DNA of 58,128 bases from Methanarcanum sp963640855 (GTDB lineage Archaea > Thermoplasmatota > Thermoplasmata > Methanomassiliicoccales > Methanomethylophilaceae). A program made the translations under genes and the position numbers. The stretch is from NCBI GenBank assembly GCA_963640855.1, contig CAVIAJ010000007.1:1-58128 (forward strand), in the 5' to 3' direction. Under the pieces are notes generated by a model, which was not told the origin of the DNA, did not search any database, and saw nothing but the letters and a program-made list of their open reading frames with translations. Position 1 is the first letter of the stretch; each line of letters begins with the position of its first letter. This document shows, piece after piece, positions 14,905 to 23,629 of this stretch.

Positions 14905-17508
14905 ATGACAATTGACAATAAAGCCGAGAGCGGATGCAGTCGGCAGACATCCCGCTCCGGAATCAAACACAGACGGGAGGGGCATGAAAAGCACTGCCTT
15001 TTCCGTTCGCATAATCTGCTGACGGCAACGTTGTTTCTTGCGTTGCTGATCGTCGGATGTTCTCTGCTGATTGTTGCAGCGGATGATGCGGATGCTGCAA
15101 CAGAAGGCTATTACGAATACACTGATGACGGCACCAATGCAAAAATAACCGAATACACCGGCGACGAAGCCACCGTGACTATTCCTGGTACACTCGGCGG
15201 GAAGACAGTTACTGTAATCGGATATCAAGCATTCAAGGGAAAAACACTCACATCTGTAACTATTCCCAATACTGTCACAACAATCGAGGAAAGAGCATTC
15301 AGAGGATGTACTAAATTGGTCTCTCTGAACGGCGACGGTGTCGTGAACATTCCCTACGGAATTGAAACTATTAATAAACAAGTATTCCACGGATGTAAGA
15401 AAATAACTGAAATTAATCTCCCGAATTCTGTCAAATCAATCGGAGAGTATGCATTCGGAGAATGTATAGGCCTTAAAAGCATAACCTTCGGAAATGAATT
15501 AGAAACCGTTAATATCAATGCATTCACAAAACAATCGTCCGAAGAAGTAAAAATCACATTCAATGACTCTGACGGTACACCCCTTGATATTACCGATGTC
15601 GGAAAACTGAAGGGACAGACATTTACGGGCACCGGCGACAAGGTACTCACGAAGGTCGTCACGGGATTTACTGTGAACAAAATCAAGTACACAATAACAG
15701 ATACGAATAAAGTCAAAGTATCCGGGTTCGAAGACAACCCGACTGATGTGGAAATTCCTCTGTCCGTTACTCCGACAACGGGGGGCGCTTCATACAGTGT
15801 TACTGCAATCGGAGATAATGCATTCGAAAACTGCAGTTCACTCAAATCCGTAATTATTCCGGATTCTGTCACATCCGTCGGATCTAAAGCATTCAGCAAA
15901 TGCACCGATCTGAAAAATGTCACAATAGGTACAGGTGTCACAAGTATCGGCACCGATGCTTTCAGCGGTTGCAGCGGAATCACTCTGACGGTTAAATGCC
16001 CCGCAGGAAATATGTTCAAAGGTCAAGGTTACTTCACCAAAGTAATTATCGGAGAAGGCGTCACATCGATCGGAGAAAAAGCATTCGAGAAATGCAGCGG
16101 ACTCGAGAATATAACTTTCTCTGATTCTGTCACAACCATTGGAGTACGTGCATTCCTTGATTGCACCTCGCTCACGACTGTAACTATCCCGAATTCTGTC
16201 AATAACGTCGGAGAACATGCATTTCAACACTGCACTAAACTCAATTCCGTCAGCATTCCTACGGTTGACAGCCTCGGGAAAAATATTTTCCATGACTGTA
16301 CGGGATTAAAATCCGTAACGATCGAGGGCAAATACATCAGTGAAAAAATGTTCTTACACTGTACCAGTCTGGAGAATGTTACATTAGGCGCAGGAATCAC
16401 CAGTATTGCATCCGATGCTTTCAGCGGTTGCAGCGGAATCACTCTGACGGTTAAATGCCCCGCAGGAAATATGTTCAAAGGTCAAGGTTACTTCACCAAA
16501 GTAATTATCGGAGAAGGCGTCACATCGATCGGAGAAAAAGCATTCTATGGATGTGCAAATTTGACATCTGTAACTATCCCCGATTCTGTCACATCAATCA
16601 AGGCGAACGCATTCTATGACTGTGAAAAGCTGACATCCGTAAAAATCCCCGATTCTGTCAAAACAATCGAAGATGATGTATTCAATAGGTGCACAGCAAT
16701 TGCATCTGTAGACTTGGGTAACGGTGTCGAGACTATCGGAAGTAAAGTATTCCTTGGTTGCCCGCTCAAAGAACTGAAAGTTCCGGGTACAGTCGCCGAC
16801 ATTGCATCTGATGCATTTGGCTCCGTTAAATTCCATGATATCGACGGCAGCGATCTCACTGTCAGCGCCGAAAGTCTGAAAGGTAGTACATTCACCGGTA
16901 CCGACGGCGTGAATCTGACAAAAGTCGGCCCTGTTATGTATAAGGTGACTTTCAAGAACTGGGACGGAACGGTTCTTTCCTCGAAAGAATACGCTTCCGG
17001 AACTCTCGCATCGGCTATCGTCAAACCGACTGCAACAAGGGATGCAGATTCGCAGTACACGTATACCTTCAAAGGATGGAATCCGACAGTCTCGGATGTG
17101 AATGGAGATGTCATCTATACAGCCGAATTTGATAAAACAGTCAATAAATACACTGTGACATTCAAAAACTGGAACGGAACAATTCTTTCAGCCAAAGAAT
17201 ACGACTACGGAACTCTCGCATCGGCTATCGTCAAACCGACTGCAACAAGGGATGCAGATTCGCAGTACACGTATACCTTCAAAGGATGGAATCCGACAGT
17301 CTCGGATGTGAATGGAGATGCAACATACACTGCAACGTTTACCGAAACAGCCGCCGAAACAGCCAAGGACGGCGGATCGGTAAAGATTGTCAAATCCGGA
17401 TCGTCGCAGGAAATATTGGGTGAAGAAGAACAGTTCCTGATTGCAACGTCCTGTCTTATCATTTCGCTGATAACTCTTGCGGCAGCAGTCATTTATAAAC
17501 GTCCGTGA
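14905..17508 (+). CDS. BspA-type leucine-rich repeat surface protein with InlB-like repeats and membrane anchor
   Basis: An 867-residue exported protein. After about 35 polar residues comes a hydrophobic signal (LLTATLFLALLIVGCSLLIVA, near 37-57). Then from about 75 to 660 run BspA/TpLRR (LRR_5) repeats, each like AFxxCxxLxSVTIPxSVTxIG. Two 70-residue InlB/Listeria-type repeats follow (TFKNWxGTxLSxKEY ... YTFKGWNPTVSD), then a C-terminal helix and YKRP tail. Such proteins act as adhesins or host-contact proteins in gut microbes. The ATG at 14905 lacks a Shine-Dalgarno sequence. Internal exact repeats point to recombination. A second possible start with good GAGGGG spacing at about 14983 is out of frame and stops quickly. 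Confidence 0.88.
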   Translation: MTIDNKAESGCSRQTSRSGIKHRREGHEKHCLFRSHNLLTATLFLALLIVGCSLLIVAADDADAATEGYYEYTDDGTNAKITEYTGDEATVTIPGTLGGKTVTVIGYQAFKGKTLTSVTIPNTVTTIEERAFRGCTKLVSLNGDGVVNIPYGIETINKQVFHGCKKITEINLPNSVKSIGEYAFGECIGLKSITFGNELETVNINAFTKQSSEEVKITFNDSDGTPLDITDVGKLKGQTFTGTGDKVLTKVVTGFTVNKIKYTITDTNKVKVSGFEDNPTDVEIPLSVTPTTGGASYSVTAIGDNAFENCSSLKSVIIPDSVTSVGSKAFSKCTDLKNVTIGTGVTSIGTDAFSGCSGITLTVKCPAGNMFKGQGYFTKVIIGEGVTSIGEKAFEKCSGLENITFSDSVTTIGVRAFLDCTSLTTVTIPNSVNNVGEHAFQHCTKLNSVSIPTVDSLGKNIFHDCTGLKSVTIEGKYISEKMFLHCTSLENVTLGAGITSIASDAFSGCSGITLTVKCPAGNMFKGQGYFTKVIIGEGVTSIGEKAFYGCANLTSVTIPDSVTSIKANAFYDCEKLTSVKIPDSVKTIEDDVFNRCTAIASVDLGNGVETIGSKVFLGCPLKELKVPGTVADIASDAFGSVKFHDIDGSDLTVSAESLKGSTFTGTDGVNLTKVGPVMYKVTFKNWDGTVLSSKEYASGTLASAIVKPTATRDADSQYTYTFKGWNPTVSDVNGDVIYTAEFDKTVNKYTVTFKNWNGTILSAKEYDYGTLASAIVKPTATRDADSQYTYTFKGWNPTVSDVNGDATYTATFTETAAETAKDGGSVKIVKSGSSQEILGEEEQFLIATSCLIISLITLAAAVIYKRP
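15953..16086 (+). repeat. Exact 134-base repeat in the LRR region, copy 1 (copy 2 at 16412-16545)
   Basis: The two copies read the same base for base and are 459 bases (153 codons) apart. Each encodes the SGCSGITLTVKCP to SIGEKAF segment. Conserved third positions imply a recent duplication or gene conversion. Confidence 0.9.
16998..17110 (+). repeat. Exact 113-base repeat in the InlB-like region, copy 1 (copy 2 at 17208-17320)
   Basis: The copies are 210 bases (70 codons) apart and identical, each covering most of one InlB-like unit from GTLASAIVK to SDVNGD. Confidence 0.9.
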
Positions 17509-17510
17509 AC

Positions 17511-17553
17511 GGATATTCTCTGGCCAAAGGCCGGAGAATATCCCTCTTTTTTT
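17511..17553 (+). terminator. Intrinsic-type terminator of the BspA gene
   Basis: GGATATTCTCTGGCC-AAA-GGCCGGAGAATATCC stem (one mismatch), followed by CTC and a run of seven or more T, starting two bases after the stop codon. Confidence 0.8.
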
Positions 17554-17610
17554 CTTCAATAAAAAACGATTTCCGAAATTGTCAATACATTCCGTTCGGT
17601 TTTTTCTATA

Positions 17611-17630
17611 ATGTAAAGTCAACTTTACAT
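17611..17630. promoter_or_regulatory. Palindromic candidate operator upstream of cobQ
   Basis: ATGTAAAG-TCAA-CTTTACAT has perfect 8-base arms. A second dyad TCACTGA-TT-TCAGTGA follows at 17633-17648. Both lie 50-90 bases upstream of the cobQ TATA box, where an archaeal regulator would bind. Confidence 0.45.
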
Positions 17631-17697
17631 TTTCACTGATTTCAGTGATTTTGTGATGTACAGTTTACACTTTTTCTTCACATAAACCGTGGTTGGA

Positions 17698-17705
17698 TTT
17701 ATAAT
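17698..17705 (+). promoter_or_regulatory. TATA box of cobQ
   Basis: TTTATAAT inside a small palindrome GGATTTATAATCC. The predicted start near 17727 leaves a leader of about 18 bases containing AAAGGGGAT before the ATG at 17745. Confidence 0.6.
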
Positions 17706-17744
17706 CCGTACTTACATACAGATAATGTATCAAAGGGGATTTCA

Positions 17745-19541
17745 ATGAAAAGTATCAGGAATAAGGTATCCGCCGAATTGGCTGCAGGTAACATCAGATC
17801 AAACACTTCATGCGATTACCACCCCTGTCACTACAGAGGACAGAACTGCTCCTTCTGTTACTGCCCCTTCTACCCCTGCAACGATACCGATTTTGGATTT
17901 ATGTTACATACGGAATCACATGAAATATGGGACTGTTCCCAATGCCTGTTCTGTCATGATAACAACGTTGTTGAATTCTCATACAGAAGATTCGGAGAAT
18001 TGGGAATTGCAGAACCCGACGACCCGAGAATAAGAGACATCGTTTTCAGAGAGGCAAAAGAGAAATGCTATCGCAAAGGCAAAGCCGTAATGGTAATCGG
18101 TGCAACATCCGATGCAGGTAAATCAATCACCGTCGCCGCATTATGCCGTATTCTCAACAGAAGGAGATGTTCCGTAACTCCCTTCAAATCCCAAAACATG
18201 AGTCTCAACTCCAGAGTAACACGTGCAGGCGGCGAAATATCGATGATACAGATGCTTCAGTGCAAAGCTGCAGGCGTTACCAATCCTACATACAACATCA
18301 ATCCCATCCTTCTCAAACCCAAAGGAGACAGAAAATCACAGATTATTGCCGAAGGCAAACCTCTCCGCGACTGCTCCGTTGCGTCATATTACAGGACATT
18401 CGTCGAAGAAGAAGGAAGAAATATCGTCAGAAGAAACATCGATTTCCTTCGTTCGAGATACGATTATGTGGTAATGGAAGGCGCAGGTTCTCCTGCGGAG
18501 ATAAACATCTACGACAGAGACATCGCCAATATGTTCGCTGCGGAAGCCGCGGAAGCAAACTGTATTTTAGTCGTGAATATGGAATGGGGAGGTTCATTCG
18601 CATATGCCATAGGCACCGTCGATCTCATTCCCGAAAAAGACAGAAAGAGAATCAAAGGAATCATTCTCAACAACTGCAGATCAAGTAAAGGCACCGCAGA
18701 CGAGATAGGTAAGAAACTGGAAGAAATAACGGGAATCCCCGTTCTCGGAGTGGTTCCGCATTTGGATGTGGATCTTCCGAAAGAAGATTCCGAATACTTC
18801 AGAAACAACGACACTCTCGGTAACGGAAAATACGTAATTTCGGTGATCAGGTTACCGCACATTTCCAATTTCACGGATCTCGATCCTTTGATGTTGGAGG
18901 ATGTAACCGTAAAATTCATTACTTCTTCCGACCAACTTGCGGGTTCCGACGCAATCGTCATCCCCGGTACCAAAAACACTACAGATGACCTGCATTGGAT
19001 GAATACATCCGGACTCACCGAACACATAAGGAACTACGTCGGAAGAATCCCGATTATCGGCATCTGCGGCGGATATCAGATGATGGGCCGTAAATTATTC
19101 GACCCGAACGGCGTCGAGGATGAAAGATACAGAGAAATCATGGGTTTGGGTCTGTTCGATATGAACGTCAGGTGGGGCCCGTACACCAAACATGTGTGCA
19201 TGAACAGAGGACATATGATGATCGGCGATGAAGGTGAAATCACAGGATACGAAATTCATATGGGAAACACCGTCGACAATAAGGAAAAACCCCTGTTCCG
19301 TATTGAGCGTCTCAGAGGAGGATACAACGAAGGTTCCGTCAATATCGAAAGAAAACTCTTCGGAACGTATCAGCACGGAGTGTTCGAAATGCCTGCATTC
19401 AGGAATCATCTGATGAAACTTATGGGCGGAGAAGGTTCCGGTGCGGATTATAACGAATATCTTGAAAAGAATTTGGATAAACTGGCAGACGGTTTCGAGA
19501 AAGCGTTGGACATGAAGAAACTCGGGGATGTGATCAACTGA
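17745..19541 (+). CDS. cobQ: Cobyric acid synthase CobQ with N-terminal Cys-rich domain
   Basis: A 598-residue protein in three parts. Residues about 20-85 are a Cys/His-rich small domain (CDYHPCHYRGQNC, CYCPFYPC, CSQCLFCH) like the zf-like family often found with cobamide genes. Residues about 110-340 are the ATP-dependent synthetase with P-loop GATSDAGKS and NPILLKPKG. Residues about 400-560 are the class I glutaminase with nucleophile Cys in GICGGYQMMG and catalytic His in YQHGVFE. The enzyme amidates adenosylcobyrinic acid a,c-diamide at four side chains using glutamine. Normal CobQ is about 490 residues; the extra length is the N-terminal domain, which probably binds metal. A cobQ-like gene follows after 8 bases. 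Confidence 0.9.
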   Translation: MKSIRNKVSAELAAGNIRSNTSCDYHPCHYRGQNCSFCYCPFYPCNDTDFGFMLHTESHEIWDCSQCLFCHDNNVVEFSYRRFGELGIAEPDDPRIRDIVFREAKEKCYRKGKAVMVIGATSDAGKSITVAALCRILNRRRCSVTPFKSQNMSLNSRVTRAGGEISMIQMLQCKAAGVTNPTYNINPILLKPKGDRKSQIIAEGKPLRDCSVASYYRTFVEEEGRNIVRRNIDFLRSRYDYVVMEGAGSPAEINIYDRDIANMFAAEAAEANCILVVNMEWGGSFAYAIGTVDLIPEKDRKRIKGIILNNCRSSKGTADEIGKKLEEITGIPVLGVVPHLDVDLPKEDSEYFRNNDTLGNGKYVISVIRLPHISNFTDLDPLMLEDVTVKFITSSDQLAGSDAIVIPGTKNTTDDLHWMNTSGLTEHIRNYVGRIPIIGICGGYQMMGRKLFDPNGVEDERYREIMGLGLFDMNVRWGPYTKHVCMNRGHMMIGDEGEITGYEIHMGNTVDNKEKPLFRIERLRGGYNEGSVNIERKLFGTYQHGVFEMPAFRNHLMKLMGGEGSGADYNEYLEKNLDKLADGFEKALDMKKLGDVIN

Positions 19542-19549
19542 GCAGCATA

Positions 19550-20335
19550 ATGTTCCTCGGAACATCCTCCGCAGCCGGAAAAACATTCCTTTCCGCAGTA
19601 TACTGCAGACATCTGTCCTCGGAAGGAAAAGACGTAGCACCGTTCAAAGCATCCGACCTTACAACGGATATTTTCATTTCCGACAATAAAAAAATAAGCA
19701 TGAGCCAGACTGTTCAGGCATGGGCTTCCGGAACAAAACCGGATGCGGATATGAATCCCGTACTTATGATACCCGGAAAGTCGAGAACGGTCGATGTTCT
19801 CGTAGGAGGAATACACAGGTACACCATATCGGGAGGATGCGAACCGGATACCGACGATCTTATGGAATATGCGTTGGATTCTTTCGATAATCTGTCGGAA
19901 AAACATGACATAGTGGTCTGCGAAGGAGCGGGTTCGCCTGTGGAAATGAATCTTATCGACAGAGATATAGCCAATATGAAAATGGTCGCCGAAAGGAACA
20001 TTCCTTCCGTATTGGTTGCGGATATCGAACGCGGAGGTGTGTTTGCTGCAATTTACGGCACATGGAAACTCATCCCCGAAAAGGACAGATGCCATCTGAA
20101 AGGATACATCATCAACAGATTCAGAGGAGACGAAAGCGTTCTGAAAGACGGAATCGATACCGTAAGCGAACTTACGGGAATGAAATGTTTCGGTGTCGTC
20201 CCGTATGTCAGTCTCAGAAAACCGAATCCGCATACGGAAGATGCACCCGAGCGTTTTACGGAAGAAATCGACAGAATTATGCCTGAAATCGAGAAACATC
20301 TCGACTTCGGCGGCTTGGATTCGCTCCTTTCATGA
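19550..20335 (+). CDS. CobQ-like synthetase domain protein lacking the glutaminase domain
   Basis: A 261-residue paralogue of the CobQ synthetase half. It keeps the P-loop GTSSAAGKT at residues 4-12, EGAGSPVEMNLIDRDIANM and ERGGVFAAIYGTW, but ends where the glutaminase should begin. The NPxLLKP motif has become NPVLMIPGK. It starts 8 bases after cobQ, so it is probably co-expressed. It might have lost its own ammonia source and use another glutaminase, act on a different substrate, or be a decaying copy; the frame is intact and codon use looks normal, which speaks against simple decay. Its last 59 bases overlap the convergent gene at 20277-21308. Confidence 0.75.
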   Translation: MFLGTSSAAGKTFLSAVYCRHLSSEGKDVAPFKASDLTTDIFISDNKKISMSQTVQAWASGTKPDADMNPVLMIPGKSRTVDVLVGGIHRYTISGGCEPDTDDLMEYALDSFDNLSEKHDIVVCEGAGSPVEMNLIDRDIANMKMVAERNIPSVLVADIERGGVFAAIYGTWKLIPEKDRCHLKGYIINRFRGDESVLKDGIDTVSELTGMKCFGVVPYVSLRKPNPHTEDAPERFTEEIDRIMPEIEKHLDFGGLDSLLS

Positions 20336-21308
20336 GTGTCGGGACCAAATCTTTCAGATCGATGTGACTGTCATCACCGATCTGTGTTTCGAAAGAAGTC
20401 CAGAACGGTACCGTTGTCAGAATGTGATTTCCTGTTACGCAGGATGTGCCGTGGTCGACGAAGTAAACTATCCTCTCGGCATCCGAGAAGTATTTCTCCA
20501 TCATCCCATCGATATGTTCCAGCACCCTTACTTTCTTGGCAGGATCTTTCTGATGGCTGTATTCATCCACTTCATCCATGTGCAGGAATACGTTTCCGTG
20601 TTCCAATGCTTTCTTCGCAGCAGGGAATCTTCCGTCTATATCTTCAATCAGCTGAATCTTCTGACCCAATGAAGCACATATGCCCAGAGGAGTGGGACTG
20701 TCCGAAATCGCAGTCATTTCCTCAACATACGGGGCAAACTGTCTTTCGATTCTTCCGCATCCCCACGGATAATCCGTGATTCCGTCAAGATCGTCTGCAA
20801 CAGCCATAACCATTTTACCCAAATCTCCGGGAACTTCCACGAAAGGTACGGATACAGGCGGAGCGGGTAAATCCGGCACCAAATCGCATTTCATCGTGAG
20901 TACGGCACGCCCGTTTAAGAAGAACTTAATCTCGGGATCGTACTGTTCCAGAATGTCCAAATGCCCCTCTACTTTCGGTATAAGACGATCGCAGAATTCC
21001 TCCGCATGATAGGACCAATTGATCATTCCGTCTTTTATTATCGCGGGAGACAGTCTGTATGCGGTTCTTCCTTTAACATCCAAACCCAATCCCATGCCTT
21101 CCAAAGCAGCTCTCGCTATCTCCGGAGGGTGACCCGTGAAGAATTCATTCAGGAACAGATGTGTGTATCCCCTTCCGTCGGTGAATCCCCTGTGAGGTGC
21201 CTTCGAACGCATAAACGGCATATCCGCAACGTCCAACGGTTTCTTTCCGCCGAATTCGGGTATAGGGTCGTCCTCGGCACCGTCAAGAAGAACGAATAAT
21301 GTGTTCAT
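20277..21308 (-). CDS. Archaeal phosphoglycerate-mutase-like metalloenzyme (alkaline phosphatase superfamily)
   Basis: A 343-residue protein resembling archaeal cofactor-independent phosphoglycerate mutase (ApgM). It has the N-terminal metal site (LLDGAEDDP) and the GKKPLDVADMPFM segment. The C-terminal metal ligands are DEVDEYSHQKD and the DHGTS...NH...VP motif. Where ApgM has the GSDTSHL region with the metal-bound serine nucleophile, this protein reads GRGYTHL, so the serine appears replaced. It may be a phosphatase or mutase for another substrate. A phosphatase in corrinoid assembly (for alpha-ribazole phosphate) is one guess from the neighbourhood. GTGATT precedes the ATG at a suitable distance. 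Confidence 0.7.
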   Translation of the reverse strand: MNTLFVLLDGAEDDPIPEFGGKKPLDVADMPFMRSKAPHRGFTDGRGYTHLFLNEFFTGHPPEIARAALEGMGLGLDVKGRTAYRLSPAIIKDGMINWSYHAEEFCDRLIPKVEGHLDILEQYDPEIKFFLNGRAVLTMKCDLVPDLPAPPVSVPFVEVPGDLGKMVMAVADDLDGITDYPWGCGRIERQFAPYVEEMTAISDSPTPLGICASLGQKIQLIEDIDGRFPAAKKALEHGNVFLHMDEVDEYSHQKDPAKKVRVLEHIDGMMEKYFSDAERIVYFVDHGTSCVTGNHILTTVPFWTSFETQIGDDSHIDLKDLVPTLMKGANPSRRSRDVSRFQA

Positions 21309-21368
21309 CAGGAATCACTCTGTAACTGTTCCGTGAATCTACGGAATGGAATATGATACTAGCGCCCG

Positions 21369-21389
21369 ATTCCCGTCGGAGACGGGAAT
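21369..21389 (-). terminator. Hairpin after hypF
   Basis: ATTCCCGTC-GGA-GACGGGAAT is a nine-pair stem beginning at the hypF stop codon. No T-run follows on the minus strand. Confidence 0.45.
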
Positions 21390-23554
21390 TACTCTGAAAA
21401 TTTCAAAGCAATCGCCGTCTGCCCCACGGAGATACCTCCGTCGCCGTTAGGAACTTTTTCATGAATCAGAGGTTTTAATCCTCTCGATTTAACGGCATCG
21501 ACGAACATCTTCGTAATCGGTCCGTTGTAAGAAACACCGCCGGAAAGTCCTACGGTGTCGATACCTTTCTTCTGAGCGGAATCGCAGGCGTTGTTTACCA
21601 TTTCATCCATAATTGCTTTGACAACGGAATATGCAATGTCTTCTTTCTTCGCATTTTCCGGTACGTCGGCGAAGAGATGTGCCGTGCGTATCACGCCCGA
21701 TACTGTTTCTGTGGTTATTCCTTCAATGTATTTTCCTCTCCTGAGCAGAGGTTCCATTTTCATCGCGGGTTCTCCGTCGTATGAACGTATACTGCATACT
21801 CCCAACTGATACGATAAAGCATCAAGCACCCTTCCGAGTGAGGATGTTTTCACGCTGTTGCGTGAGATCTTCCTCATCAGTTCCGCTTCTTTTTCGGAAA
21901 CGATTCCTGAATCTACGCCGTTTATGTCATCGACTGCAAACTTGAGCCTTCTGATGTCGTACAGTGCTCTCTCGGAACCTATCAGCGGAATGTACTCCAA
22001 ATGAGCGCATCTCTCATATTTTTGGTATGTTGAATAAAGAACTTCTCCGCCCCATGCCTGTCCGTCGTCGCCGTGCCCCGTACCGTCGGTTGCGATTACG
22101 ACGGATTCGTCAATATTGTGTTCGGCCATGAGAGATGCCGCATGCGCCCAATGGTGCTGCACTTCGATTGTATCCGAACCGAATTTTTCCGCAAGTGCTT
22201 TCGCATATTTTCTGTTCGCATACCCAGGGTGCAGATCCATTGCGATTACTTCCGGTTTACAGTTGAGAAGATCGATAAAAGAATCCGTTGCGGTACCGAG
22301 GTAATCAATCACACCCAACGATTCTCCGTTACCGATGTGCTGTGTCGTGTACATTCTTCCGTTCGATGCTATCGTGGCGGTAAGATTTTCCTGCGCTCCG
22401 ACTCCCGCTGCGCAGTGTTTTGAATTTATCGGAATGTATGACGGGATGTAACCTCTCGATTTCCTGATGATCTGTTCCGTGTTTTCATATGCTCTTACGA
22501 CGGAATCGTCCGCACGGTTGATTATTCCCTGATTGTGAAGAAGATAAACATCCGCCCCGAGAGACATGATTTCTCTGTCGTTCAGTATCATCGGTTCACC
22601 GGGAAGGTTGGCGGAAGTCATTATCAGAGCATCATGTTCCAGACAGTCAAAAAGGATGTGCTGCATTCCGGTGTACGGAAGAAATATTCCCACATTATCC
22701 AATCCGGGTGCTAAATTTCTGCATATTTCTTCCGATATTTTATCCGCGAGAACTATGGGTCTGTTCGGTGAAAGTAACAGTTCTTTTTCTTTCTCTGTCA
22801 GTCTGACATATTTTTCCGCCGTTTCTATATCTTTTACCATCACGGCGAAAGGTTTCTGTTTCCTGCCGTACCATTCCCTGAGATAATCTATCTTCTCAAG
22901 GGTCGTACATATGTGCATCCCGCCCCAGCTCTTTGCTATTCCTATCTTTCCGGAATCTATGAGTTTTGCAAATTCCGGTATCGGATTTCCGGGAATTTCA
23001 TTTCCTTTTGAATCGCAAATACTGTATTTCGGACCGCATTCGGGACAGCATACGGTCTGATGATGGAATCTTCTGTCCCCGATATCCGCATATTCATGGG
23101 AACAGTGTTCACATACAGGGAAATCCTTCATTGCGGTATTTTCCCTGTCATACGGTAACGAGGAAAGTAACGTAAATCTCGCTCCGCAGTTGGTGCAGGT
23201 GGTGAAAGCATAGCCTTTACGCCTGCCTTCAGTTCTCATTTCTTTCAGACAATCCCCGCAGACTGCGGTGTCCGTGGGTATGCTGACGCCTCCGCTTTTG
23301 TGATCCGAAGGGATGATTGAAAATCCTTCGCAGTCGGGCATTTCGGCTTCTTCGGCTGTAATGCTGTCGATGACGGCTAACGGAGGAAGATTTCTTCTGA
23401 TACCGTCGATAAGCGCATCCGCATCGTTTACATCTATCATCACTTTGGAACCGTCGTTCCAGACCCTTCCTTTAAGTCCCAGCGATTCGGCGGTACGCCT
23501 GACGGTAGGTCTGAAACCGACTCCCTGCACCGTACCTTCGATGATTATGCGCAT
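21389..23554 (-). CDS. hypF: Carbamoyltransferase HypF ([NiFe] hydrogenase maturation)
   Basis: A 721-residue HypF with all expected domains in order. An acylphosphatase domain comes first (TVQGVGFRPTVRR, residues 8-20). Two zinc-finger pairs follow (CGDCLKEM/CTNCGARF and CEHCSHEY/CPECGPKY, about 95-180). A YrdC-like domain lies at about 190-370. A C-terminal Kae1-like domain has VQHHWAHAASLMAEH and the nucleotide-binding GLSGGVSYN. It uses carbamoyl phosphate and ATP to place a thiocarboxamide on HypE, the source of the cyanide ligands of [NiFe] hydrogenases. It stands without other hyp genes. AAGGA five bases before the ATG supports the start. Confidence 0.95.
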   Translation of the reverse strand: MRIIIEGTVQGVGFRPTVRRTAESLGLKGRVWNDGSKVMIDVNDADALIDGIRRNLPPLAVIDSITAEEAEMPDCEGFSIIPSDHKSGGVSIPTDTAVCGDCLKEMRTEGRRKGYAFTTCTNCGARFTLLSSLPYDRENTAMKDFPVCEHCSHEYADIGDRRFHHQTVCCPECGPKYSICDSKGNEIPGNPIPEFAKLIDSGKIGIAKSWGGMHICTTLEKIDYLREWYGRKQKPFAVMVKDIETAEKYVRLTEKEKELLLSPNRPIVLADKISEEICRNLAPGLDNVGIFLPYTGMQHILFDCLEHDALIMTSANLPGEPMILNDREIMSLGADVYLLHNQGIINRADDSVVRAYENTEQIIRKSRGYIPSYIPINSKHCAAGVGAQENLTATIASNGRMYTTQHIGNGESLGVIDYLGTATDSFIDLLNCKPEVIAMDLHPGYANRKYAKALAEKFGSDTIEVQHHWAHAASLMAEHNIDESVVIATDGTGHGDDGQAWGGEVLYSTYQKYERCAHLEYIPLIGSERALYDIRRLKFAVDDINGVDSGIVSEKEAELMRKISRNSVKTSSLGRVLDALSYQLGVCSIRSYDGEPAMKMEPLLRRGKYIEGITTETVSGVIRTAHLFADVPENAKKEDIAYSVVKAIMDEMVNNACDSAQKKGIDTVGLSGGVSYNGPITKMFVDAVKSRGLKPLIHEKVPNGDGGISVGQTAIALKFSE

Positions 23555-23595
23555 ATTTTCCTTATAGAGATTGAATTTATTATCGGTATCTGTGA

Positions 23596-23622
23596 ACCCG
23601 TATGCGTGTGAAGCATACGGGT
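23596..23622 (-). terminator. Hairpin between mtnP and hypF
   Basis: ACCCGTATGC and GCATACGGGT form a ten-pair stem just past the mtnP stop and before the hypF promoter; likely the mtnP terminator. Confidence 0.5.
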
Positions 23623-23629
23623 CGCAGAA

